Source of the DNA: Acidobacteriaceae bacterium
GTDB lineage: Bacteria > Acidobacteriota > Terriglobia > Terriglobales > Acidobacteriaceae
Direction of reading: 5' to 3'
DNA length: 9,653 bases
Assembly (NCBI GenBank): GCA_030039895.1
Contig: JASHUR010000058.1
Location: forward strand, 1-9,653
Below are positions 1-7,238 of this stretch, piece by piece. Each line of letters starts with the position of its first letter. The stretch's first letter is position 1. The translations under genes were made by a program, and so were the position numbers. A model generated the notes under the pieces. That model was not told where the DNA came from. It saw nothing but the letters and a program-made list of their open reading frames with translations, and ran no database searches.

Positions 1-632
1 GCGGTGATGCGGAGGTAGCTTTCCATTTCCGCGGCGGAGCGAAGGTTGGCGCGGGCGGCGTCTGCTGTATTGCGCAGCGAAATGACCCGGGCGCGGTCGG
101 CTTCGGCAGCTTTCTCGGCGGTTTCAAGCTCCTCGTCGGAGATGACTCCGGGGGTTTTGGACGCAGCCATAAGTCGCTCATAGGTGCTCTGGTCGGCAGC
201 GAGCCGGGCTTCGCCGGCGATGCGCTGGTTTTCCGCGCTGAAGACCTTGGCCTGCGCCTCCGCTTTCTGCGCGACGATTTCCGGCGCTTCGAGGACGGCG
301 ATGAGCTCGCCTTTCTTCACGACCGAGCCGCGATCGACGCCTATCCACTTGACGAAGCCGCTGACTTTGGGAAAAACGCGCACTTCTTCATAAGGCTGGA
401 GCTCGCCGGGCAGGCTGATGGTCATGTCGAGGCGGCGGGATATGACCCGCACGGTGTCAACCGGAGTTGGCGGAGGCGTCTGAGAGACAGCGGCAGAGGC
501 AGACGACCGCTGGAGCGAGGCGCTGCACCCGCTGATCGCAAGCGAGGAAGCGAGTGCCGCCGCAAGGAGAATTCCGGAAGCGAGCGGGAGAGATCGCCGG
601 GAGTGAGGATGGATAAAGCGTTCTCTGATCAT
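1..632 (-). CDS. RND efflux periplasmic adaptor (membrane fusion) lipoprotein, 3' end missing
   Basis: Periplasmic adaptor (HlyD/AcrA class) that would connect the RND pump encoded just upstream to the outer-membrane factor of the same operon. The first 210 residues are present; the rest lies beyond the left edge. I see an N-terminal hydrophobic segment (about residues 16-35) ending in a lipobox, ISGC, so Cys36 should be lipidated. A Pro/Ser/Ala-rich linker follows, then the first half of a biotinyl-lipoyl-like barrel (about 60-118, including VFPKVSGFVKWIGVDRGSVV) and the start of a long helical hairpin rich in Ala and Glu (about 119-203). The ATG at 632 was chosen because AAGGAG (640-645 on this strand) lies 7 nt upstream and the signal sequence follows. 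The start is 16 nt after the pump's stop codon, which implies cotranscription. The substrate cannot be told from the sequence. Confidence 0.93.
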   Translation of the reverse strand, partial: MIRERFIHPHSRRSLPLASGILLAAALASSLAISGCSASLQRSSASAAVSQTPPPTPVDTVRVISRRLDMTISLPGELQPYEEVRVFPKVSGFVKWIGVDRGSVVKKGELIAVLEAPEIVAQKAEAQAKVFSAENQRIAGEARLAADQSTYERLMAASKTPGVISDEELETAEKAAEADRARVISLRNTADAARANLRSAAEMESYLRIT

Positions 633-648
633 GATGGTTCTCCTTGGA

Positions 649-3600
649 TCACAGCGCAGCGTACGGGCTGTTCTGGTCGGTGACGTCAAGTGACGCCGAG
701 GCTTTGGACGCCTTCTCCTGTGCCGCAGAAAAGATGGCGGGCAGGATAAAGAGCGTGGCAATGGTGGAAGCTGCAAGTCCGCCGATGACGGCGCGGCCGA
801 GGGGCGCGGCCTGGTTGCCGCCCTCACTGAGCGCGAGCGCCATGGGAATCATTCCGACGATCATGGCGATGCTGGTCATGAGAATGGGCCGCAGGCGGGT
901 GCTGCCGCCGAAGACGGCAGCATCGGTAGAAGTGTCGTCGCTGCTGCGACGATGGGCCTCAGCGAAGGTGACGAGCAGGATGGAGTTCGCTACTGAGACG
1001 CCGAGGGCCATAATGGCGCCCATGAATGACTGGAGGTTGAGAGTGGTTCCAGTGAAGAGCAACATAAGGACCACGCCACAAATTACAGCCGGCGTAGTAG
1101 AGACCGCGACGAAGGCGAGGCGCAGGGACTGGAAATTGGCGGCCAACATAAGGTAGATGGCGACAACGGCGAAGAGCAGACCAATGCTGAGGTAGTGCAG
1201 CGTTTGGCGCATGGGCACAACCTGACCGCGAATTTGCACTTCGACGCCACGGGGCGGAGGGCCGGCACGCCGGATGGCCTCATCAACCTGGTCGGCGGCG
1301 CGACCGAGGTCTTCTCCTTGAACGTTGGCGGTGAGCGATATCATGCGCTGCATATCGTAGCGGTCGAATTCGCCCGTGACCTGGCCATAGGAGAGATGAG
1401 CGACGTCGCCGAGATTGGGGTGACTGGAGGGCCCGCCGTCCATGAGGGGAATGTCGGCGAGATCGTCCATCGACTTCATCTCGTTTTGGGGAACCTCTAC
1501 CTGCACCTGATAGCCGATGCCGGTGGCCGGGTCCTGCCAGAAGTTACGCGAGACGAAGCGGCTGGACCAGGTAGCGGTTTCAACAGAGCGCGCCACCTGG
1601 TCGACGGTCAAGCCCAGCTGACCGGTGCGGACGCGGTCGATGTCAACGTTGAGGCTGGGATATTCGAGGGGCTGCGCGTAATGCAGATCGCGCAGGTGGC
1701 TGATTTTAGCGAGCTCGGCGCGGACGCGCTCGGCGTAGGCATGGTCGTCGGAGAGATTGAAGCCCTGGATTGCAACTTCGATCGGCGTGGGCGAGCCGAA
1801 GTCCATGATCTGGTCGACGATGTCCCCGGACTCGAAGGTGAAGGCCGTGTCAGGAAAGTCGCGTGCGAGGACCGGGCGTAGCTGTTCCTGTAGCTTGGAG
1901 ATGTGAATGTGAGCGCTCTTCTTCAACTGAATGCGAAGCACGGCCTCCTGCGGTCCGCTGGTCCAGAGATAGACAAGGTTGACAGGATAGCTGGGCGCAT
2001 AGGTGCCGACGTAGCCGATGCTGATCTCGACGTTGCCGGGACCAGCCAGACGTTTTACCTCATCCAGAGTTTTGAGCGCTATTTGCTCGGTGACTTCAAT
2101 ACGAGTGCCGGCCGGGGCGCGCAGGCGGAGTTGGAACTGGGTCTCCGGAGCGTGCGGAAAGATTTCGCGGCCGAGTTGGGGGCCAACCAGCAGAATGATG
2201 CAGGCGGCAACGACGATGTATGTTCCGATGACCAGCTTACGGCGGCCGACGAGCTTCCGGATAAAGAGAGCATATTTGTTGCGGAAATGATCGAAATGGC
2301 TGCGGCCCGTGCTTTCCTCCTCGCTGCGGTGCATGCGGCGGTTGAGCCAGATGTAGAGCACAGGAACGAAGGTGCTGGAGAGCAGATAGGAGGCAAACAT
2401 GGTAAAGCCCACGGCCAGCGAGAGCGGCACGAAGAGCGCCCGTGTGACACCCACCATGAGAAACGACGGCACAAAGACTGCGAGGATGGAGAGCATGGCG
2501 AGAAGACGCGGAATCATCGTCTGACGGGTTCCGTCCAGAACAGCCTGGGGAATATTGTCTGTGATGGTGAGGTTGCGATGAATGTTCTCGATCGCCACCA
2601 TCGCTTCGTCCACCAGAATGCCCACCGCCAGTGCAAGCCCGCTCAGCGTCATGATGTTGATGGTCTGGTTCGCAAGCCAGAGCCCAACCACTGCTGACAC
2701 CAGAGCGAAGGGAATGGATGCGACCACGATGAAGGAGCTGCGCCACTCGCGCAGAAAGAGGAAGACCATCAGCCCGGTGAGTACGGCCCCGATGATGCCT
2801 TCCCAGATCAGCGATCCCAGCGCGCGGCGCACGCGGCCTGACTGGTCGAACTCGTAGCTTACCTTCACATCCGGCGGCAGCACATTCTCAAAGCGGCCCA
2901 TGCTGGACTTGACTTCGTTGACGACGTCGAGCGTTGAAGCGTCGGCACGCTTGGTTACCGGCAGGTAGACGGTGCGTCGGCCATTGATGAGGGCGTAGCC
3001 AAGAGTGATGTCACTGCCGTCCTCCACGGTTCCAATGTCATGCATGAAGACGGTGGGGCCGGAGCCGGTGCGGATGGGAAGATCGGCGAGATCGCGGATG
3101 TCCGATACGACCGCGTTCGTGGGAGTGATGCGGTCCAGGTTGCCGGTGCGGACGTCACCCGCAGGGGCGATGACGTTGCCAGCGAGCAGAGCCTTGACGA
3201 CCTCTCCCGTCGACATTTTGTAGCTGTTCAGCTTATCTCGGTCGACATGGATCACGATGGTGCGGGAACTGCCGCCGAACGTGGCGGGTGAGGAGACTCC
3301 GGGCAGGGTGGTGAAGAGCGGACGGACGCGGTTAAGCGCGAGGTCCTGCAGCTCGTCGACGCTGTGGGTCTTGCTCGAGAAGACGACGTAGCCTACAGGA
3401 ACGCTGCCGGCGTCGAAGCGGAGCACGAAGGGCGGCACAGTGCCGGCGGGCATGTAGGCGTGGGCGCGCTCGATATATGCCACAGTCTGCGAAAGCGCCT
3501 GGTTCATGTCTGTGCCGGGCAGAAACGACAGCTTGAGCAGCGCGAAGTTCTCCACGGATTTGGACTCAACGCTCTGGAGTCCGGCAATGTAGAGAAAGTT

Positions 3601-3807
3601 CGATTCGTAGTAGTAGGTGAGGTAGCCTTCCATCTGCGCGGGGCTCATGCCACCGTAAGGCTGAGCGACGTAGATGACAGGCAGGTTGAGGTTGGGGAAG
3701 ATATCGACGGGCATGCGCGAGAGCGCAAGAATGGAGCAGAGTGCGATGGCGATGACCGCAACGAGTACGGTAATGGGACGCCGCAAGGCGGCATGAACGA
3801 GCCACAT
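649..3807 (-). CDS. RND-family efflux pump, inner-membrane permease (HAE-like)
   Basis: Inner-membrane proton-driven exporter of the AcrB-like RND superfamily; 1052 residues is normal for the family. TM1 is at about 10-30, the first porter region about 31-330, TM2-TM6 about 334-488, TM7 about 524-543, the second porter region about 545-865, and TM8-TM12 about 872-1028. The duplicated RND fold is clear. TM4 carries LAVGILVDEAMVAIEN (392-407), so the usual Asp-Asp pair is Asp400-Glu401. TM10 carries GVSVANSILLVTFAE, with Ala940 where AcrB has its essential Lys. The frame is open upstream to 3924, but the start at 3807 is preferred: it gives the standard RND N-terminus (MWLVHAALRRP), has a GGGAGGGAA ribosome site at the end of the previous gene, and begins 2 nt after that gene's TAA. 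It is the middle gene of an OMF-RND-adaptor operon. A multidrug or toxic-organic exporter is likely; a heavy-metal (CzcA) pump is less so. Confidence 0.96.
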   Translation of the reverse strand: MWLVHAALRRPITVLVAVIAIALCSILALSRMPVDIFPNLNLPVIYVAQPYGGMSPAQMEGYLTYYYESNFLYIAGLQSVESKSVENFALLKLSFLPGTDMNQALSQTVAYIERAHAYMPAGTVPPFVLRFDAGSVPVGYVVFSSKTHSVDELQDLALNRVRPLFTTLPGVSSPATFGGSSRTIVIHVDRDKLNSYKMSTGEVVKALLAGNVIAPAGDVRTGNLDRITPTNAVVSDIRDLADLPIRTGSGPTVFMHDIGTVEDGSDITLGYALINGRRTVYLPVTKRADASTLDVVNEVKSSMGRFENVLPPDVKVSYEFDQSGRVRRALGSLIWEGIIGAVLTGLMVFLFLREWRSSFIVVASIPFALVSAVVGLWLANQTINIMTLSGLALAVGILVDEAMVAIENIHRNLTITDNIPQAVLDGTRQTMIPRLLAMLSILAVFVPSFLMVGVTRALFVPLSLAVGFTMFASYLLSSTFVPVLYIWLNRRMHRSEEESTGRSHFDHFRNKYALFIRKLVGRRKLVIGTYIVVAACIILLVGPQLGREIFPHAPETQFQLRLRAPAGTRIEVTEQIALKTLDEVKRLAGPGNVEISIGYVGTYAPSYPVNLVYLWTSGPQEAVLRIQLKKSAHIHISKLQEQLRPVLARDFPDTAFTFESGDIVDQIMDFGSPTPIEVAIQGFNLSDDHAYAERVRAELAKISHLRDLHYAQPLEYPSLNVDIDRVRTGQLGLTVDQVARSVETATWSSRFVSRNFWQDPATGIGYQVQVEVPQNEMKSMDDLADIPLMDGGPSSHPNLGDVAHLSYGQVTGEFDRYDMQRMISLTANVQGEDLGRAADQVDEAIRRAGPPPRGVEVQIRGQVVPMRQTLHYLSIGLLFAVVAIYLMLAANFQSLRLAFVAVSTTPAVICGVVLMLLFTGTTLNLQSFMGAIMALGVSVANSILLVTFAEAHRRSSDDTSTDAAVFGGSTRLRPILMTSIAMIVGMIPMALALSEGGNQAAPLGRAVIGGLAASTIATLFILPAIFSAAQEKASKASASLDVTDQNSPYAAL

Positions 3808-3809
3808 GA

Positions 3810-5264
3810 TTATTTCCCTCCCGCGGGCGAATTTGTAGTCACATTCGCAGGCATGCTGTTGGCTGTGCTGAGGAATGGAGTCAGGTCGCCGTTCGCGCTC
3901 GCCAGCCCGGCAAGTGCGCGCCATATGCTCAGCCGCGCGAGCGAATCATCCATCTCGGCCTGGGCCAGCAGGCTTTGCGCTTCGGCCACGTCCACAATCG
4001 TGCCCAGCCCTGCATGGAAGCGTGCCAGCGCCTGGGCCTCGCTCTGGCGCGATGCAGCCAGCTCGGTCGGCGTGTTTTGGGCCACGCGACGCGCACCGTC
4101 CAGCTCCGCCAGTGCAGTCTGTTGCTGGCTGGTCAGCATCTGTATGGTCTCCGCGTACACCGCCTCTTCACGTCGCTGGTTCGCTATCTCCACCTTTTTG
4201 CGTTCGCGGATCGAAAAGATGCTTGTCAGATCCATCTGCGCCGTCAGGCCAGCCTCCCAGTTGTAAGCCTGAAACCCAAGACCATAGACCCCGGGCTTGA
4301 TCGCCCCGGTCGAGGTCTGGGAGCTGCCACGCGCGGAAATCAATGACTCCGTTGTGAAGTGCGGATAATAAGAGTGGTTCAGCACGCTGATGCGCCTCTT
4401 CTCTTCATCAACCCTCCGCTGCTGCACCACTGCTGCTGGGTGGTCCGCAAGCTGCGCCGTCGCCCAGTTCTCGTCTGGAGGAAGCTGAAGGAAGGGCCCG
4501 GGTTTGACCTGCACCGCCATACCTGCCAGCCCCAGCATCTGTGCAAGAGTAATTCCCGCCACGTCGCTGTCCTGCTGCGCCTGGATCAACCGCGTCCGTG
4601 CAGCCGCCAGCTCCGCGTCGGCACGTGACGCGTCGGCACCGGGCCGGATATGCGCGTCCACCAGTGCGTGCACCGATTTCGCAAATACCTCGCGCCGGTC
4701 CACATCAGCCAGAGTCGCGCTTACGCGCTGCTCACTGGCCAGCACCGCCAGAGATGCTTCCGTGACAGCCGTCGCCACTCCAAGCCGGGTCAGGACCACC
4801 TGCGCCTGAGTACGGCTTGCGGTGGCCTGCGCCGAACGCACCTCCGAGCGGCGATATCCAAAATCGAACGGCTCCCAGGAGAGCAGAAATCCTCCGCCAC
4901 CCGTCCAGAAGGGGCGGTTGGAATGCGGGGTGACGCTGCCCTGGGTTCCGGTGAGGATATTAGGGCTTTGCGGAAGCAGCACGCCCAGCACGCTTTCGCG
5001 GGAGCCCCGGTCACCCTGCCATGCGCCGTCGAGCCGGGGGAGATAGTTGGTCTCGGCCAGGCCCACGCCCGCACTGGCTGCGTTGTACTGCTCAAGAGCA
5101 GCGCGCACGGCGGGATAGTTGGCGAGGGCGTAATCCACGGCCTGCTGGACGGTGAACTGCCGCACGGCAGGGGTGGTGGTTTGCTGCGCTCGGGCGGTCA
5201 GGCCCGGCAGGCACAGCGCCAGCGCAGCGAATGTTACGACTATGTTCCGATTCCGGGTCAGCAT
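3810..5264 (-). CDS. TolC-like outer-membrane efflux factor
   Basis: Outer-membrane channel component of the tripartite exporter, a 484-residue OEP-family protein of typical length. It has a signal peptide (basic start MLTRNRNIV, hydrophobic core, cleavage likely after TARA at about residue 26). Two repeats rich in Ala, Gln and Glu and predicted to be helical follow, as expected for the TolC tunnel. The motif FTVQQAVDYALANYPAVRAA near the mature N-terminus and the ARFHAGLGTIVDVAEAQSLL segment near the C-terminus are characteristic. The start at 5264 is chosen over an in-frame ATG at 5327 because only the shorter form begins with a signal peptide and has GGAGG (5275-5279) 10 nt upstream; the 5327 ATG falls inside an inverted repeat. 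First gene of the operon, with its stop 2 nt before the pump start. The C-terminal tail is Ser/Asn/Pro-rich. Confidence 0.93.
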   Translation of the reverse strand: MLTRNRNIVVTFAALALCLPGLTARAQQTTTPAVRQFTVQQAVDYALANYPAVRAALEQYNAASAGVGLAETNYLPRLDGAWQGDRGSRESVLGVLLPQSPNILTGTQGSVTPHSNRPFWTGGGGFLLSWEPFDFGYRRSEVRSAQATASRTQAQVVLTRLGVATAVTEASLAVLASEQRVSATLADVDRREVFAKSVHALVDAHIRPGADASRADAELAAARTRLIQAQQDSDVAGITLAQMLGLAGMAVQVKPGPFLQLPPDENWATAQLADHPAAVVQQRRVDEEKRRISVLNHSYYPHFTTESLISARGSSQTSTGAIKPGVYGLGFQAYNWEAGLTAQMDLTSIFSIRERKKVEIANQRREEAVYAETIQMLTSQQQTALAELDGARRVAQNTPTELAASRQSEAQALARFHAGLGTIVDVAEAQSLLAQAEMDDSLARLSIWRALAGLASANGDLTPFLSTANSMPANVTTNSPAGGK

Positions 5265-5316
5265 GTACTCAGAACCTCCGGCGAGTGAGTTATCACGGAT
5301 CAGCTTTTCCTCTGTG

Positions 5317-5339
5317 CGCGGATGCATTCTGCATCGGCG
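5317..5339 (-). promoter_or_regulatory. Candidate operator: inverted repeat upstream of the efflux operon
   Basis: CGC-G-GATGCA-TTC-TGCATC-G-GCG is symmetric in 9 of 10 base pairs around a 3-nt centre, and lies 53 nt upstream of the outer-membrane factor's start. On the minus strand a TCTAAT sequence (5357-5362) could be a -10 element; transcription would then begin near 5350 and the repeat would sit at about +11 to +33, where a repressor could block it. No convincing -35 accompanies that -10. A TetR- or MarR-type repressor site is a guess; no regulator gene is in the window. Confidence 0.35.
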
Positions 5340-5574
5340 TCCATCTGGTTTGGTCGATTAGACTGTTTGCGCCGCGGCCGAGCCGCAGACCCAATAGACA
5401 TAAAGCTCCAAAGGGGCAGCTGTTACGATCCGGCATTGGAGAGACTCCGGGCGCCATACGATTCTGTGGCGTAGAGTGCTCTGGATGCGTTCAGCCGGGA
5501 AAGATACTGATGCGGCAGTCGTTCAAATGCCGCCTGGTCTTTCTGTCAACAACGGAGCGTGTCGCGGGGAGCGA

Positions 5575-5976
5575 TCAAATGGAAGGAGGGGAACGTCCCG
5601 AGGATAGGATGGGGGAATATTGTGGAGCCTGTTCCGCGAGGCCGTTCAAGCCTGCGACCTGAATCAGTGCGGGTGCGATGCAGACTGAAGCGGCATCGAG
5701 ATCCGGCTGGCGCGAACGATGATTTGAGAAGTTGATTTCGCCGCTGCCGCGACCCAATTGGGTCGAACTATAAAAGCCGCTCCTTCTGGAGAGTGGTTTG
5801 TGGGGGCTCGCAAGGCTAACTCTGCGGGCTGAGCGAATTAAGTTGGTAGCAGTCGGATAGTGCTGAACACCCTCTCGGAAGTTGTAGCGCGGCAAACCCA
5901 GCATTAGTGCCGACACGACTACCAACCAGAACAATAGGTGCGTTTTCCGCAGGTGGCTACTCCGAAAGATATGGGG
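5575..5976 (-). pseudogene. Possible remnant of a secreted or membrane protein gene
   Basis: The minus-strand frame ending at 5575 is open for about 130 codons and contains a basic then hydrophobic stretch, HLRKTHLLFWLVVVSALMLG, that looks like a signal peptide or membrane anchor. The frame has no ATG before it, only TTG or CTG, and is closed upstream by a TGA. An ATG in the neighbouring frame just upstream encodes MTPYLSE and stops, so a one-base shift would give the anchor a normal start. The downstream residues have unremarkable, non-family-like composition, and no ribosome site is seen. It may be a frameshifted remnant or chance; I do not recognise a family. Confidence 0.2.
5750..5765. 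repeat. 16-bp perfect palindrome
   Basis: CGACCCAATTGGGTCG reads identically on both strands. It is followed by TATAAA at 5769-5774, but no -35 partner at a usual spacing is visible. It lies far from any confident gene start, inside the frame noted as a possible remnant, so its role (protein-binding site or none) is unknown. Confidence 0.5.
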
Positions 5977-6224
5977 TCATGTTACATCAAAATTTGTACT
6001 CGCAACCGCAATATTCCCCGCCTTTTGCCCCCTTTATTTTGCTTCCACCCAGCGTACTTCTTAGCTTCTAAAGATAAGATTCCATAAGCCGTTATTTATC
6101 ATAGGGTAACACTGCAAATAGCAGCATCTCCGCTTCATTCGTCCGGGATCGCGCGGAATGGGCTGGTTCTAATGGCTTATTTGGGGCCCGAGGTTTTGAA
6201 GATTTGCTGCGAGGAAATGTTTTT

Positions 6225-6300
6225 TGGAGCACCGGGCCGGGATTGAACCGGCGAATACTGGTTTTGCAGACCAGCGCGTTAGCCACTTCGCCACCGGTGC
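6225..6300 (-). tRNA. tRNA-Cys (anticodon GCA)
   Basis: On the minus strand this folds as a full cloverleaf: acceptor GCACCGG/CCGGTGC, U8, a D-arm around AAGTGGCTA, an anticodon arm CTGGT-CTGCAAA-ACCAG with anticodon GCA, and a T-arm with GGTTCAATCCC. The discriminator base is U73, an identity base of tRNA-Cys, and CCA is encoded. The 5' end is 66 nt after the peroxiredoxin stop codon on the same strand. No terminator with a U-run separates them, so cotranscription is possible. This gene matters for the upstream cysteine-codon leader, since it makes the tRNA whose charging that leader would sense. Confidence 0.96.
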
Positions 6301-6366
6301 TCGGACTGGGCCGCGCCAGCACGGACGGGCGCGCCGACGCAGCAGAGTTGTAATCCAAAAACAAGC

Positions 6367-7023
6367 TTACCTGGGCTGAGCAGCAGTGCGCAGGTAAGGC
6401 TTGACGGTTTTATAGCCGGGGAACAGCTTATCCGCCTCCTCGTTTGAAACAGCTCCGGTAAGGATAACGTCGTCGCCCTGCTTCCAGTTTGCCGGGGTTG
6501 CAACCTTGTGCCTGGCGGTGAGCTGCATGGAGTCGAGGACGCGGAGAATCTCATCGAAGTTGCGGCCGGTGGTCATAGGGTAGGACAGCGTGAGCTTGAT
6601 CCGCTTGTCAGGCCCGATCACGAAGACGGTGCGCACGGGTGCATTGAGCGCGGGAGTGCGGCCTTCGCAACTCTCGCCTGCGTCGGCTGCCAGCATGTCA
6701 TACAGCTTGGCGATCTTGAGCTCAGGGTCGCCGATGATGGGGTAGTTGACCTCGTGTCCGCTGACATCCTTGATGTCCTGCCGCCACTTGCTGTGGTCGT
6801 CGACGCGGTCGACGCTAAGGCCGATGACCTTGGCTCCGCGAGCGGCGAAGTCCTTCTCAAGCCCGGCAACGGCGCCGAGCTCCGTGGTGCATACGGGAGT
6901 GAAGTCCTTGGGGTGCGAGAAGAGCACAGCCCAGTTGTCGCCGATCCACTCGTGGAAGCGAATGGCGCCATGAGTCGTCTCTGCCGTGAAATCAGGAGCT
7001 ACGTCATTAATGCGGAGTGACAT
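6367..7023 (-). CDS. Peroxiredoxin, Prx6 (1-Cys) subfamily
   Basis: Thiol peroxidase reducing hydrogen peroxide and organic hydroperoxides; predicted cytoplasmic, as no signal peptide is present. The peroxidatic motif is PKDFTPVCTTE, with Cys45 as catalytic residue and Pro38 and Thr42 completing PxxxTxxC. Arg131 in VRTVFVI is the expected third catalytic residue. The length of 218 residues, with the C-terminal extension (NWKQGDDVILTGAVS, then PGYKTVKPYLR), fits Prx6 rather than the shorter typical 2-Cys AhpC. The only other cysteine is Cys119 in GESCEGRTPA, which is not the resolving position of 2-Cys enzymes. AGAGG lies 9 nt before the ATG. It is preceded by a roughly 208-nt leader carrying a cysteine-rich ORF and terminator, and followed on the same strand by tRNA-Cys. 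No dedicated reductase is in the window. Confidence 0.95.
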   Translation of the reverse strand: MSLRINDVAPDFTAETTHGAIRFHEWIGDNWAVLFSHPKDFTPVCTTELGAVAGLEKDFAARGAKVIGLSVDRVDDHSKWRQDIKDVSGHEVNYPIIGDPELKIAKLYDMLAADAGESCEGRTPALNAPVRTVFVIGPDKRIKLTLSYPMTTGRNFDEILRVLDSMQLTARHKVATPANWKQGDDVILTGAVSNEEADKLFPGYKTVKPYLRTAAQPR

Positions 7024-7088
7024 GTCGATTTGCCTCTTTATTGTGCTGATGAATTCCGTTGGCTGTTGGTCCAGACAAAATCCTCTGG

Positions 7089-7127
7089 AAAAATTAAACC
7101 CACCTCGTCAGGGCTTCTGCGGGTGGG
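7089..7127 (-). terminator. Intrinsic terminator inside the peroxiredoxin leader
   Basis: On the minus strand CCCACC and GGTGGG form a 6-bp GC-rich stem (7 with a G-U pair) around a 17-nt loop. TTTAATTTTT follows immediately. It points toward the peroxiredoxin gene and ends 65 nt before its ATG. No complete gene lies upstream on this strand except the 23-codon leader ORF, whose stop is 29 nt earlier. That placement suits an attenuator better than an ordinary gene-end terminator. The loop is long for a strong terminator, so efficiency is uncertain. Confidence 0.65.
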
Positions 7128-7172
7128 CCAGTGCGATTAAAACCGTTGATTCCGCTCTAGGGACACACCCGC
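7119..7172 (-). promoter_or_regulatory. Predicted antiterminator pairing of the leader attenuator
   Basis: GCGGGTG on the minus strand (7166-7172, spanning the Thr-Arg-Val codons of the leader ORF just before its last Cys codon) is exactly complementary to CACCCGC (7119-7125). The latter contains four of the six bases of the terminator's 5' arm, so the two pairings exclude each other. A ribosome reaching the leader stop codon would cover the first segment and allow the terminator. A ribosome stalled in the Cys cluster would leave it free and favour read-through. The pairing is visible; its function is inferred. Confidence 0.5.
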
Positions 7173-7228
7173 GTTGAGCCGCAGTGACAGCAGCACATAC
7201 ACATACGGGAGGGAGCGAAGTTCTTCAT
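7157..7228 (-). CDS. Cysteine-rich leader peptide (23 aa) of the peroxiredoxin gene
   Basis: The short ORF starts with ATG at 7228 and ends with TAG. It encodes MKNFAPSR, then MCMCCCHC at residues 9-16, then GSTRVCP. Cysteine is at 10, 12, 13, 14, 16 and 22, so 6 of 23 codons are Cys, far above normal protein composition. There is no purine-rich ribosome site; the bases before the ATG are pyrimidine-rich and form part of the promoter. Translation is therefore expected from a nearly leaderless mRNA. It precedes a terminator and then the peroxiredoxin gene on the same strand. By analogy with amino-acid attenuators (trp, his) and with leaderless polycysteine short ORFs of mycobacteria, the likely job is sensing charged tRNA-Cys. 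A functional Cys-rich micropeptide, for example one binding metal, is the main alternative. Confidence 0.7.
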   Translation of the reverse strand: MKNFAPSRMCMCCCHCGSTRVCP

Positions 7229-7238
7229 TCTGGAGATG

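Larger units (their letters stand above)
5340..6224. other. Long non-coding stretch
   Basis: No reading frame here has both a plausible start with a ribosome site and a recognisable protein. The 5400-5700 part is of ordinary composition. The 5985-6115 part is distinctly AT-rich and may hold promoters or the end of the tRNA transcript, though I see no clear terminator. Sub-features noted separately are a possible decayed reading frame and a perfect palindrome. An 11-nt sequence (5612-5622) also recurs inverted at 6009-6019, which is weak. Confidence 0.5.

Noticed and set aside
649..1156. Long plus-strand open frames opposite the RND pump and other genes (for example 644-1156, 1195-1881, 1903-2697, 3364-4266)
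   Set aside because: They mirror real minus-strand genes in GC-rich DNA. Their translations show no recognisable family, and the opposite strand has clear motifs throughout.
5544..5549. TTGACA on the minus strand upstream of the efflux operon as its -35
   Set aside because: No acceptable -10 lies 15-19 nt downstream, and it is almost 300 nt from the first start codon.
5612..6019. GGGGAATATTG at 5612-5622 and its inverse at 6009-6019 as ends of a mobile element
   Set aside because: Only 11 nt match, the sequence contains a simple AATATT palindrome, and there is no transposase or target duplication between them.
6312..6333. CGCGCC-N10-GGCGCG hairpin between the peroxiredoxin gene and tRNA-Cys as a terminator
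   Set aside because: No T-run follows on the minus strand, so it does not argue against cotranscription. It may simply reflect GC-rich sequence.
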